Shown: positions 50,210-61,926 of the stretch, piece after piece | Layout: every line of letters begins with the position of its first letter | Position numbering within the stretch: the stretch's first letter is position 1 | Position numbers and translations under genes: made by a program | NCBI RefSeq assembly: GCF_030253575.1 | Contig: NC_080558.1 | Coordinates: forward strand, 8,690,001-8,754,000 | Direction of reading: 5' to 3' | Source: Rhododendron vialii | Lineage: Eukaryota > Streptophyta > Magnoliopsida > Ericales > Ericaceae | Length of the DNA stretch: 64,000 bases | The notes under the pieces: model-generated | Databases searched by the model: none | The model's input: the letters and a program-made list of their open reading frames with translations, nothing else | Told to the model about the DNA's origin: nothing

Positions 50210-53200
50210 TTATGTCTGTGATGGCCATTTCTCATTAAAATCCCCCATCTCCCATATGGTAGGATAATAATGTTTTAAAAACTTGCCATTAATAGTATGC
50301 TTATGGACCTTACCATCCAAGTCCAGAAGGAGATACACGTTACCCCTAAAGACTTGACAGATTTGGTGGGGCCATTCCCATGTCGGAGACCATTTCCCAT
50401 ATTTGGAGGTCTTCGTACCTAAAGGCCACACGGTTTGCCAAACCAAATCTCCCTCTGAGAAGCTTTTCCTTCTGACCCTTTTGTCGTAGGCCTTGGCCAC
50501 CCGTTGCTTTTGGACCACCATATGGTCGAAGGCTGCTAATCTCACTTCATCCAGGTTTTCCAATTCCATGAGCATGGCCTGGGAATACTCTGCTGGAGTA
50601 AGGCCATTGTGGTAGGCCCACCTTGTTGACCTAACGGTGACCTCCATTGGCACTATTGCGTCATGGCCATACACTAACACATAAGGAGTAACGTTAGTGG
50701 CCTCCCTCTTGGATGTCCTATAGGCCCACAAGGCCTTGGACAGAAGTTCATGCCGGACTTTTGGGTTCTCCTCAACCATTGTTTCCACTATCCCGATCAA
50801 GGTCTTGTTTGTAGATTCCGCTTGTCCGTTTTCTTGAGCATAGTAGGGGGTGGAATAGGATAGGGTAATGTTGTACTGGCTACAAAAGGCCTGGACCTAC
50901 TTTCCGAAGAAAACCGATCCTCTATCGGCCACCAAGTGTTGGGGAATGCCAAATCGATGAATGATCTTCTCCCTTATGTCCTTGATGACATCTTGTTGGT
51001 TCACAGCTTTTAATGGGATGGCCTCGGCCTATTTAGTAAAGTAATCCGTGGCCACTAAAATAAAAGTATGATTTTTAGACGACGGTGGGTGTATCATCCC
51101 TATTAGATCCATTGCCCATCCCCTAAAAGGCCATGGCTTAATCACGGCCTGGAAGTTGGCTGCTGGCACGTGTTGAACTTGGCCATGGGCTTGGCAGGCC
51201 TGGCATCCTTTAGCATATCGGATGCAATCTTCAAGAATCCTAGGCCAATAATACCCATACCTCCTAATCAACCACCTCATTTTGACACCTGATTGGTGGG
51301 CACCACAGACACCTTCGTGTACCTCACCCATCACCCTCAAAGTTTCCACCCCGTCAAGGCATTTAAGGAGTAAGTCGTCCTCTAGACTCTTTTTGTACAG
51401 GTCATCTCCTATCAAAAGATAGCTAATGGCCCTTCTCCTAGTCTTCTTTGTTACCTTGGTACACGAGTTTTTGAGGAATGAGATGATGGGATCACGCCAA
51501 CCACTCTGCCGTAGCTCACCTTCTCGTTCAGTATCCTCGATCGTTGGCCCGAGAGGCTCTACTATAAACGCTGGCAGACCTAAACCTCTCCTTCGAACAG
51601 AGGGCAACAATTTCTTCTGGACCGTTACAGCCCTAGACAAGGTGCCTGGAGAAAGTTTCAGGCCTGTTGAGGCCTGAGCTAAACTATTAGCCTCTTCGTT
51701 CATTCTCCTTGGTACGTGCCTCACCGTTACATCGTCAAAATCTTGTACGAGTTGTATTGCGGCCATATAGTAAGGTGCCAACTCCTTGCTGTAACACTTG
51801 AACGTGCCTGCTAAATGGTTTATTACAAGGCTTAAATCCCCTATTACTTCAATAGTTCCGGCTCCTAATTCTCTCAAAATTTCAAGGCCTATCACCACTG
51901 CTTCATACTCAGCCTGATTATTCGTGCACTGAAAATTGAATTGGAAGGACAATTCAATTTTCAGGCCTTCAGGAGAAATTATGATAACCCCACAGCCTGA
52001 TACTTCTTGCGTTTTGGATCCGTCAAAAAGCAACTTCCAAGGTTTTACAGATACCTCCATCGCGTCCAGGCCAGGGCCGACTTCATTGCTGACCTCCAAA
52101 CATAGGTGATCAACCAGGAAATCTGCCAAAGCCTGGCCTTTCACCGCTTTTTGAGGAACGTAACAAAAACTAAATTCCATTAAGGCCAAGGACCACTTGC
52201 CAATTCGGCCTCTCAAGATAGGCCGAGTTAGCAAGTATTTGATTAAGTCCGTTTTACTCATGATATAAACAGAAATGGGCAGCATGTAGTGCCTCAATTT
52301 TATTGCTGAAAAGTACAAGGCAAGACACAATTTTTCGATAGGAGAATTTCATTTTTCACAAAGAGTTAACAATCTACTTAAATAGTAAACCGCCTGCTCC
52401 ATGCCTTGCTCATTGTCTTGGGCCAGTAAACTTCCAACCGAGTCTTCAGCCGCAGAGATATATAACTTCAATGGCTTATTCTTAATTGGAGGCATCAAGA
52501 CCGGGGTTTGCGCTAGATACCCTTTGATTGCTTCAAAGGCCTCTTGATGACAGGCCTCCCAAACAAAGTCCTCTCGGTCCTTTATCCTCAGCAATGGAGA
52601 AAAGGCCTTGACTTTCCCTGCTAAGTTCGAAATAAACCCCTCAAATAGTTTAGGGATTCGAGGAGCTGCTGTAACTCCTTCTTTGTTGACGCAGATTTCG
52701 CTTCCATCAAGGCCTTCGACTTGTTCTTGTCGACCTCGATTCCCCGTTGATGAACTAAAAACCCTAGAAAGTTTCCCGCGGACACCCCAAAGGCACATTT
52801 CAAAGGATTCATCTTTAAATCGAACTCTTTCATTCTTTGAAAAGCCTTCCGGATATGTTCCAAATGCTCATCATAGGATTGAGATTTTACTACCACGTCA
52901 TCAATGTAGACCTCCATGAAATGGCCGATAAAATCATGGAAAATGGCGTTCATTGCCCGTTGATACGTGGCTCCTGCATTTTTCAGGCCGAATGCCATCA
53001 CAACCCACTCAAATGTCCCCAAAGCACCTGGACATCTAAATGCTGTTTTGGTGGTATCGGCCTCATCGATGAAGATCTGGTTGTAACCCGAATGCTCGTC
53101 CATAAAAGACAAAACTTTATGCTTTGCCGTTCCATCTACCATCAAGTCCGCCAATGGCATCGGGTATTCATCTTTTGGCGAAGCAAGGTTCAAATTTCTA

Positions 53201-53847
53201 AAATCTATGCAAACTCGAATCTTGCCATTCTTTTTTACTACCGGGACATTATTAGAAAGCCAAGTCATGTACTTTGCCGTTCGAATGAAGCCAGTCTTAA
53301 GAAGCCTCTCGATCTCCTCTTTGACTTTAAGCTCCACCTCACTTGACATCCTTCTTGGAGGTTGCTTGAACGGCATGAATCCCGGCTGTATTGGCAGCTT
53401 GTGTTCAACCAAATCCCGTGGGAGGCCTGGCATCTCATCATAATCCCATGCAAAACAAACCTTGAACTCCGTCAAGAGCCGAATGAACTTTTCTTTTACC
53501 TCATCGGGCAAGAGCTGGTTGATTTATACAGGCCTAGGATGCTCGGAATCTCCCAAGTTGATTTCTTGCAAAGGATCCTGAACATCGGCCTTCAAATCGT
53601 CCATCTTGGCTGGGGCTGCATCTAAGTCCTCCGATTGTATCACGTTAGGGCCTTTTGCAAGGCCTTCGTCCTCATAGATGAATTCCGCTGCTCCTACTGG
53701 CGAGGGTCCTTCTTCTTCACATGATCTATACATTCTTTCCTCCATCAAGTAAGAACTAAACCGTGCAATCATGGCCTGAAGGGCCGTGTCCTCCTCTTGT
53801 TCAATCAGTCGTACTGACATTGGAAATGGCTTGAGTTGTGGGAGCAA
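50210..53847 (-). pseudogene. Tat element pol: RT, RNase H, second RNase H and integrase (broken)
   Basis: RT (53511-52621) carries RVCIDFRNLN, SFMDEHSGYNQI, AFGLKNAGATYQRAMN and the catalytic YIDDVVVK, all intact. After a frameshift near 52635 comes the gypsy RNase H (PLKLYISAAEDSVGSLLAQ). Then a second, archaeal-type RNase H (LLFDGSKTQEVSGCGVIIIS, NNQAEYEAVVIGLEIL, VIGDLSLVINHLAG, RMNEEANSLA), a hallmark of Tat elements. The integrase follows: H2C2 (HEGVCGAHQSG, CQACQAHG), core D (AMDLIGM), D (ADRGSVFF) and E (ENGQAES), and a C-terminal tail ending at 50210. In-frame stops lie at 53524 (TAA), 52349 (TGA), 51029 (TAG) and 50897 (TAG). Not functional. Confidence 0.9.
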
Positions 53848-56800
53848 TCGGCCTATGGTTATCTAGGCCGACTAGCTCTTGGAAAAGCCTTCTTAACTCA
53901 TCTACGGAGGCCTGTGGAGAGAGGGAAACTATTTTGCGGCGGCCATACTTGTCCAGGCCTGCTACCTTCATTAGGCCAACGTCTGGGTCATACAACATTG
54001 CTTCTGCATGGTTTGTGGAAGCAAGAAAGGGCCTATGATCTGCCCATACTACCTCGACGTCACCTTGGTTCCAGAACACTACGCATTGATGTAGGGTTGA
54101 AGGGATTGCCATGCAGGCGTGGATCCAGTCTCTTCCCAACAGGACATTGTACGACGCCCGAGAATCGACCGCGAAGAAAGGAGTGGTGAGCGTCTTGGAT
54201 CCAACCGTCAACTTCATGATCAAGATACATTGGCAAGCGGTGACGCCTCTCGTGAAGTCAGTCAAGCTTGCACTGGAAGCGATAAGGTCTTGATCGGTCT
54301 TTCCTAACTTGTACATCATGGACTTAGGGATTAGGTTGGCAGCCAAACCATTATCTACAAGCAAACGATTGACCGGTATCCCATCCAAACAGCCTGAGAT
54401 GTACAAGGGTTTAATGTGGTTGGCCACTTTTGAAGTTGGTTTTTCAAAAATGGCACAAGCGGCCTTTTCGGCCTGCTTCTTCTTAGCCTTCTCTTTCAAG
54501 ATAATCACCGATGAGACAGCTTCCACAGGCTTGGAAGACTGTCCCAAGATCTGTGCCATCTCCCCTAATTCCTCTACGTCGCCCTCTATGACGAAAATTT
54601 GGTGCTCTTTGGCCATCGCCTCTTCTGGCAGAATGAAAACCATGTTGCAAGGCTTCGAAAGGCCTTGAGAGGGCCTAAATTCTTTGGCTAATGGGTTCAA
54701 GGCTTGCTTACCCCCCGAGGCCGATCGATCACCCAGCTTTGGAATAGGAGTATTGGCCACCGGCTCAGTCATTTGAAGGATTCTTACTTGGCGTGGAGGC
54801 TCAATAGGAGCCTCCTTTACCATTCTCTCATTGGGCTTGCGCTCCCTTCTAAGCCTAGACGTCTCGTCCTCCTCTGAACAAGAAAGACTCCTTTGAACCA
54901 GGACCTTCTCCTTGCCCTTTTTACTGCTCACGACGCCTTCTTCCTCGCGAAAATCCACCTCCATGTTACCTTGCTTCAAAGTTTCCAGGTCTTCTAAAGG
55001 ATCTCCCTTAGGCATATCCTCCAAATCTATTCCTTTTTCTGCCCTCCGGGCAGCCTGCCTAAACCTTTGATAACGCCGCTTCTATGACCTAGACAAAGGC
55101 GGCTTTTCTGCAGGAAACTTAGGATGTTCAACTCTGGACCACTCGTTTAGAGGAGTGTTCTTAGGTTTCACGGTCCTAGGCCTCCTCTCTGCCGAGGAAG
55201 AGGCCTCAAATTCATAGTCACGCCTCGCTTCATTTCCTTGGCCAGACCGAAGACGTGAGAAGATGGATGGATGCTTGTGCGTTTCTGGTCTTTGATCAGG
55301 CCCAAACTCTGGAGGCCTCACCACTATGCTCTTCTGCCGCGGTCTGGATGGCTCGACTGTCTGTCCGCACTCGTTACAAACTAGCGAGCACCTTGGTGTG
55401 AAGAACTTCTTGATTTCTGACGCAGGCCTGCTCCATCGGGATGGCCGCTGTTCAGTCTGTCTTATTCGACGAAGCCTTTTGGCATCCTCCTCAAAAGACG
55501 GGTCTTCATAAGTAGGCCTTTGTGCTTGCCTAGATGGTTCCCCTAGGCTGATCTTAGGCCTTGAAGAGCTCCTCGGCATGCCCCTCATGTTAAAGGACAC
55601 CATATTGGTACTCAGGCCTGTCGGGAATGGATTTGCATCCACCCCCATGGCCTTCTTATCTTTTGACTCGAACTTGAACTCTTCACATTTGATCTTATCC
55701 TGAATACCATTTCGGAAGACCATGCAGTTATTGGTGGTGTGGCTCCACAAATTATGATATTTGCAATACCCTCTGCCCTTCAAATCCTCCATTGGAGGAA
55801 ACTTATGGCCTGGATGAAGCTTCACAAGCTTGTCGGCCATGAGCTGATCGAAGATTGCCTCGACTTGCCTGAAGATGATGCAAAGTCTGCCTTTTCCAAC
55901 CTGCCAGCTTTTAAGAAATAAGGCTTCTTGTTGATCAACTCCGCGACAGCCACTTCTGCTTCATACCCAGGCTCTATCATGGCCACCTCATAATTGGGGT
56001 CCCTATAGTAGGTTCCCTTCGAGTCGGCCATGCGGTCTTGCTCCTGCCTTAAGATCCGCTCATATCTTGCTGCTTTGGCTGATAACTCAAAAAGATCCGT
56101 GAACTCCGCCTCGTAGAACTTCTTCTTCAATTCGAAGCTTAGGCCATTTAACGCCAAACTCACATACTCCCTCTCGGGCAGGGAGACCTTGCACTTAAAT
56201 CAAGCCTTCTTGAATCTGGCCAAATAAGTCTCCACTCCTTCGTCTGGTAGCTGGCACAAGCTTGAAAGGTCTGCCATTGTGACCTCTGGCTCCACCCTAT
56301 AAAATTGTTGGTGGAATGCATCCTCCATTTGTCGCCAGGTCTGAATGGAGTTGGGAGACAAATTTATGTACCGAGTAAAGGCAGTGGCAGTCAAGGAGTT
56401 GGGAAACAACCTCAACTTCCACTTGTTCTTAGTCCCCGCCTCCCCACATTGAACTTGGAATCGAGCCACGTGTTCCACCGTCGATTCCTTTGCGTCTTCC
56501 CCAGAAAAAGTAAGGAACTCCGGTACTCGAAAACCTTTTGGGAATAGTAGTTGATCAACCTCGTCTGAGTGGGGCTTAGTATAGATAGGCCTCCCCATAG
56601 GCCTAAATTCTGGCCCTAACTGCTCCTGGAGCAACGCTATGATCTGGTCTCTGCCGGGTACCTCTTCGAGGGGGGGAGGCCTTGCATACTCCTAGGGTGG
56701 CAGCCTGATCTGCACAGCGTTGGCTGGCTGTTATTGGCCGTGCCATGCCCCCCGAGCATCTTGCTGTATGAATCACATGTGGGGCGCCACGTGGGGAGTA

Positions 56801-57453
56801 TGGCCTCCTCCCATTGGATGAGGCCCGCCATTTTGGTTTCCAAAAGTAGGACGTGGAGTGGGGCTTCCCCCCATCATGAAACGCCTATCCAAATTCTCAA
56901 CAGGCCTTAATGGGTTTTGGCCTGTCGGGTCTTGAGGTTGATGATGCGCTTCGCCGTGGGCCGAACTTCCACTTAAACTAGAAGCCTGGAATCCATGTGG
57001 TTGTGGTGAAGTGTAACTCCCGTGGGGTGGACGTTCAGAGAAACCATTAAACACCCCAAAGTGCGGCATCACGGGTGTTTGAGAGGGAAGGTCAGCAAGG
57101 CCTTTTACCTTCCTTTCTTCTTTCATCATAGCCACCAAGTCACCCACGGATGCGGACACCGCATTTACGTTGGTTGTGAGCGACCCCATAGAAGCTGCAA
57201 GGTGCAGGTTTGAATCTCGAATCTCTGTCATTGCTGAACCAACATATTGAGAAATTTCTTGTGACATCTCGTGGTTGGTCTCCGGCATATAGTTTCGTAC
57301 ACTGCCCATACACTCGTTCAGGTCTTGGGCGCTGAGGAGAGGCTGTTCAAGGCCTCTGCCTAGCTCGTCATGAGTTGGTTGTTGGAGGATTGGGTCCTCC
57401 GGAGGATCAGAAGCTGAGACGCCTTTCTGGTTGTCTTTCTTTGCCATGGTCAC
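53801..57453 (-). pseudogene. Tat element gag and protease (broken)
   Basis: Starts at 57453, 36 bp inside the 5' LTR edge. The N-terminal part is Gln/Gly/Pro-rich. The retrotransposon gag domain (RFQVQCGEAGTKNKWKLRLF, LTATAFTRYINL, FHQQFYRVEPE) follows at 56634-55822, and a zinc-binding CKYHNLWSHTTNNC at about 55770. The protease (55024-53801) has LLVDNGLAANLIP, so the active-site triad reads DNG where DSG or DTG is expected, and LLGRDWIH near its end. Stops occur at 56773 (TGA), 56731 (TAA), 56692 (TAG), 56200 (TGA) and 55082 (TAG). Frameshifts lie near 55865 and 53835. Every stop is explainable as C to T in CGA, CAA or CAG, or G to A in TGG. Confidence 0.87.
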
Positions 57454-57488
57454 CCTTTACGATAAGAGGTCCCACCGGGCGTGCCAAA
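57454..57488 (-). other. Tat element primer-binding site region
   Basis: On the coding strand, TTTGGCACGCCCGGTGGGAC begins directly after the 5' LTR end (AGAAACA). Its position is that of the PBS. The primer tRNA was not assigned. Confidence 0.6.
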
Positions 57489-58998
57489 TGTTTCTCTACA
57501 AAAAGTGTTAAAACCAAATTGGCTTGGAATGCGAGGGCGTGCCAGGACAAGTCTGTCCGAATTGCTTTTTAAGGCCTTCGTGCCTCAAAACCTGACTTCT
57601 GTCGAGTGATTGTGCTTGGCCTAAAGGGTAAAGCCTCGTGATGGTTCGTTGGTTGCCTTGTCAGGCTAAGGACTTGAAATATTTTCTACTCGTTGCTAGA
57701 ACAATGGAAAGAAAGACAATGCAGTAAACACGGATCAAACGAACTCCATTAATCGGTTTAATGAGGTTTGGGTGCAGGGAAAGTGATGAAAAATTAAGCT
57801 ATTTTTAGAGTGAATACAAGTAATGCTTGATAGGAATGAAAATGTAAATGCTTAAGCTGTGAGCTTTGAGGTCGTGGACCACTGCCAAGGCCTCCAAAAC
57901 TGAGAATTATAGGAGGCACAGGCCTTGAGCTGCTTCAAAATACTCCAATGCATGGCTGCCATATGGCCTTCTAGCAGAGGTCTAGGCTTGAGCAGCTTCA
58001 AAATGGTCCAATGAAAGGCTACTCTCTGAACAAAACGTGTCTTTCACTCCAAGAGAACGGCAAAGGCCTGAGAAACCTCTATTCTTTCTGCAAAAAGAAT
58101 TTCTGTTCCTGTAGCATCCAGGCCTTTGAGCTGCTTCAACACTCAAACTATTGCTTGAGTGGATTCCCTCCGGGCCCACCACTGCTGAAGACCAACATTC
58201 CTATCATTTCATCGGACCTTGCATCTCTCGTGGGCCCTTAAACCTTCTGAACATGGTTCTTTTCGGAAGAAGAATCGAGAATCAAAAGCTCGGGCAAATC
58301 TGGGTGAGCTGCTTGTGAGCAGCTTGCTTAGGTCTGTAAGAGTTATGCACTAGTATCTTCATGGGTTGCATGCGTGCCACCTGTTGCGTGCCTTGCATCA
58401 TTTTAAAAAGCAGGGTCCCACTAGTTCAGACTTTGAGTTGTTTGTGAGTAGCTCCCCCAGACCTGTCTCACCAAGAATATTCTAGGCCTTTGAGCTGCTT
58501 GTGAGCAGCTTCTAGGCCTTTGAGCTGCTTGTGAGCAGTTTTAAGGCATTTTTCTTACTTATTCAAGGCTTTAAACGGAGCTGCTAAAACGGTGGGTCCT
58601 TTTCGTACTTGGACCTGAACTCATAGGTGAATAGTGGGCCTTTGCCCATTGTAAGCCTTCTGAGCTTAAGCCTGGTGAGAAAACCAAGGCCTTTACTGAT
58701 TTGGGTTTGATCTCGAAGGCCTTACCTTATTGTAGTGACATGCTTTTAGGTTGGGCCTGGACGAGATAATTAAGTTGACTGATTTAGGCCTTGGGCCTTT
58801 AACTGATTTGGACCTACTGAAGGGCCTCATCTTTTCTAAGAGTTGGGCCAAGCCTGATTTTTATTGAAGTGACATTTCGGCCCAATACCACCGGTAGCCG
58901 ACTTTCAAATCCTTCCCAAGCCTGAAATTTTCAGCGAGGGCCATCTTTGAACCGACCAATCGGCATTCTGATTTTTCGGTCAAAAATGGGTGTAAACA
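57489..58998 (-). repeat. Tat element 5' LTR (1510 bp)
   Basis: Partner of 44991-46466. It is about 34 bp longer, mostly because of a ~30-bp tandem duplication around 58480-58540 (CTAGGCCTTTGAGCTGCTTG, twice). Confidence 0.9.
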
Positions 58999-59338
58999 AG
59001 AATTAAAAAGATGAAAAAGATATAATTGATATAAGTTATATTTTTAAAAAGTAAAAATAACATTTTTAGAATAATTATGTTATTTATAAGATGTGAACAT
59101 AATTTTTGGGAAAAATCGTGTGAGTTGATAAGAAATGATGATTATTGGTGAAAGTTATGGAGTTATTAATTATTTTTTAAATACGGGTTGTGAAGCCACG
59201 AGGCTCCGAACCATCGCTGGAATTTTTTTAAGCACGACAAATACGCCACTACACTAGAGCGAGGTTTTAAGTTAGAAGCGTCCGATTCATTTAAGATATT
59301 AACTATAGTTGAATTTATGACCCGAACTGGCCGGTCCC
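58999..59338 (+). repeat. Probable gypsy LTR, third segment
   Basis: AT-rich sequence turning into GGTTGTGAAGCCACGAGGC and GTTTTAAGTTAGAAGCGTCC. By position it continues the LTR interrupted by L1 and the Tat element. No gene. Confidence 0.35.
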
Positions 59339-59605
59339 AGTGCAACTAGACCTGGATAACAGGTCGTGTCGGGTCGTGTTCGGATCGTGTTCGTGTCGTG
59401 TCAGCCGTGTTCGTGTCGTGTCAGCCGGGTTCGTGTCACAAATCACCCAACCGAACCCGACCCATTTGGAATTCGTGTTTCTCGAGTCGTGTCATTTTCG
59501 TGTTTCATGTCAGAAATGCTCAATCCTAACCCGTTAACTACATGTACGGTTCGTGTCATGTTATCGTGTCCGTTGCCCAACTCTATATAGAATTACAGAT
59601 ATACC

Positions 59606-59610
<5 letters not shown>

Positions 59611-59679
<69 letters not shown>
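59611..59679. repeat. Long (AT)n microsatellite
   Basis: About 34 uninterrupted AT dinucleotides. Confidence 0.95.
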
Positions 59680-59682
<3 letters not shown>

Positions 59683-59694
59683 TTATTTTCAAAT

Positions 59695-60042
59695 AAGGAG
59701 GTTCTTATTTTAGTTAAAATAAGGACCTCCCCATTTCTCCCATTTTCCGATTGAATTTCGATGATCCGAACCGCTCAATGTGTTTAGAACGTGATTTTAA
59801 GGGTACCCACAAGAAATCGGCAAAAAAAATGATCGGGAAGGGCTTGATTTGAACAGTTTTTATTTGAACCGTTTGATAAAAACATAACAAAAACTGCTCG
59901 GATGAAGCCCTTCCCATTTTTTTTTTTGCTAATTTCTCGCGGGTACCCTTAAAATCACGTTCTGAATACATTGAGCGGCTCAGATCATCAAAATTTGATC
60001 GGGAAAGGGAGGTCCTTATTTTATTAAAATAAGGTGGTCCTT
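59695..60042. mobile_element. Foldback MITE copy 3, alternative termini
   Basis: It shares the inner palindromic core of copies 1 and 2 (TTTCGATGATCCGAACCGCT, GTGATTTTAAGGGTACCC, TTTCTCGCGGGTACCCTTAA). It ends instead in ~36-bp inverted repeats AAGGAGGTTCTTATTTTAG... and ...AAAATAAGGTGGTCCTT, which are themselves near-palindromic. It is nested in the hAT-like element. Confidence 0.65.
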
Positions 60043-60285
60043 AGGAGAAGGGGACTCTATATATATATGTATATATGTTCATGTTAATGGGTGACATAGA
60101 TTAGTAACCGTGTTGGTCGTGTCAATTTCATGTCTCTCGTGTTCAACCCGAACCCGTCCCATTTAGAATTCGTGTTCTCGAGTCGTGTCATTTTCGTGTT
60201 TCGTGTCAGAAATGTTCAACCCTAACCCGCTAACTTCGTGTCTGGTTCGTGTCGTGTTATCATGTTGCCCAGCTCTAAGTGCAAC

Positions 60286-61200
60286 CCATTAAATCTCCCT
60301 GTATTGTGTTGCTTTGGATTTACGCTTCAGAGGTGAGTAATTACAAATATACTATGTTTACATAATTATGGTTTAGAATGTTGCATACGTGGTTATCTAT
60401 ACTACTTCTTTTAAATGTACGAAAATGTTTTCTCCTTTTTCTTTTCCAAAAATGCCCCCAGTACTTGCAACTAATATCAGTCCTATCTATACTTCTTGCC
60501 CACCGTCACAACCCAACCCAACCCAACAACTCCTTATCAAAGGGTGAGATGTTTGTTTATTTTTATAACCTCGCTCCATCTCTGGAACGCCCCAACCCAA
60601 ACGACTTATACTCTCTCCATCTCTCGAACGCTCCATCGGCCATCAACTAGAAACATCATGTCTTCCTCTGGCTCTCCCTCCATCTTCTTCTTCTCCGGCC
60701 TTCATCGTGGTTCCATCTTCCTCCATGTTCTCCTTCGGCCTTCAATCCTTTTATAGACTGTTACTAAGATCCTATTCTCTCCGCATTCATTGAAGACGAG
60801 CCCGGTGTCCGTTTACAGACGTCTTCATGTCTAGCCCTTCATCCATTTCTCATTCATACAGAAGACCTGCCTGGACTTCCAAGTTCTCTACTTCCAACAA
60901 TATTTGCATAGTAAGTTGCATTTTCCCCACCCTCTCTTCCCCATCTTCATCGATTGTAAACATGTGCATCAAGTATAGGTATCTTTGCTTTCAACATCAA
61001 ATTGATATTCCTTAAAACAAAATTGAATTGTTGATGTCATGCACACCACTTGTTCGATGGAATTACCCAACATTGTGTGTTGTTTGTTGTCTTTGGGATA
61101 GTGCCGACTGTCGAGCAAGCCAGACTCCGTTGCCCCAAATTTATACCAAGTACTACAACCCTTGACATGGATGATTTTGTCTCACAAATTAAAAGTTTAA
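60286..61200. other. Intergenic; possible remainder of the gypsy LTR
   Basis: The first ~80 bp (GATTTACGCTTCAGAGGTGA) resemble LTR sequence and may end the interrupted LTR series. Short open frames at 60378-60650, 60496-60756 and 60827-61015 have no recognisable domain. Confidence 0.3.
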
Positions 61201-61204
61201 TTTG

Positions 61205-61312
61205 GGCCAAAGAGGTTGGCATGGTGGACAAGGTTTCCCGATGTTCGCGTTCGAATCTCGCTACTGCAAGTTGCTACTGTACTGTACTGTTTTCTGTTTT
61301 ATTGTAACAAAA
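61205..61312 (+). mobile_element. tRNA-related SINE-like segment
   Basis: An A-box-like TTGGCATGGTGGAC at about 61216 and a B-box-like GCGTTCGAATCTCG at about 61246 are spaced as in a Pol III promoter. The segment ends in TTTATTGTAACAAAAAAAA. No target duplication was found. Confidence 0.4.
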
Positions 61313-61926
61313 AAAAGTGAAATAATGAAAATAAGTTGTTTGTGTACTGCAATTAATTAAAGCCGAGGAAAAACTACGTCCACACTGACCCCACATGAAA
61401 AATTGTTAGCATGGGGTGATGAGTTGAAAGGGTGGATGGGATAACACTACAAAAAAAGGTCCGGATGGAAAAACATGCAAAAAATTGGACAGGCTCAGAA
61501 TTTCCCGCTAGAACAACCTATTGCAAAAGCCCGTTGTTCCCAAAACAACCTATTGCACTCCCCCATATTTAGCCCGAGAATTGAACAGCCCAAGTACCAG
61601 CCAAAGCTGTTTCCCATCGGCCCATACCCTCAACATCAAAACATACATATATATAAAGGTCATCCAAAAGAAAAGGCAAACATACATGTAAGGCTCAATT
61701 TGGATGGCAGAACTCTTGAGAAGAAATGATAATGTGACGCCATACTTTAATGATTTCGATGTTTGGAATTGACGGCAACAGAAACTTGATGCCATACTTT
61801 CAGGATTCCCACGTTTGGAAGGGACAGGAATAGGATTGTGATTCCTGTTGTGATTCCTGTTGACACTTTCGACCAGGAATCATATTATATACCAGATTGA
61901 GTGAGAATCTGATCCATCCCTTTCCC
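61313..61926. other. Intergenic; single CACTA-like end, otherwise nothing recognised
   Basis: CACTACAAAAAAAGGTCCGG at 61446-61465 looks like a CACTA terminus, but no subterminal repeats or partner end were found. The open frame at 61475-61729 has no recognisable domain. Confidence 0.3.

Larger units (their letters stand above)
44991..58998 (-). mobile_element. 14-kb Tat-type Ty3/gypsy retrotransposon with antisense plant-mobile-domain gene
   Basis: LTRs at 44991-46466 and 57489-58998 enclose a decayed gag-pol on the minus strand and a multi-exon gene on the plus strand between pol and the 3' LTR. The LTRs start TGTTTACACCC and end AGAAACA on the coding strand. Just inside the 5' LTR lies TTTGGCACGCCCGGTGGGAC, a probable PBS. 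GTGTGGGGGGGC precedes the 3' LTR as polypurine tract. The flanking pentamers are GGAAT and AGAAT (one mismatch), an aged 5-bp TSD. The large size, the extra RNase H after the RT/RNase H, and the additional ORF downstream of pol point to the Tat lineage (Retand/Ogre group). Confidence 0.88.
59339..60285. mobile_element. hAT-like non-autonomous element with 8-bp TSD AGTGCAAC
   Basis: Perfect 8-bp duplication AGTGCAAC at 59339-59346 and 60278-60285. Element ends are TAGACCTGGATAAC (59347) and GTTGCCCAGCTCTA (ending 60277), imperfect hAT-type TIRs (TAGAGCTGGGCAAC). The interior is full of TCGTGTCGTGT repeats. A ~130-bp stretch ending GCCCAACTCTA at 59587 is repeated at 60150-60277, so the element contains a second copy of its own right end. 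The segment between holds an (AT)n tract and another MITE. No transposase. Confidence 0.8.

Noticed and set aside
61446-61465. CACTACAAAAAAAGGTCCGG as a CACTA transposon end
   Set aside because: No subterminal repeats, partner end or TSD. A match of this length can be chance.
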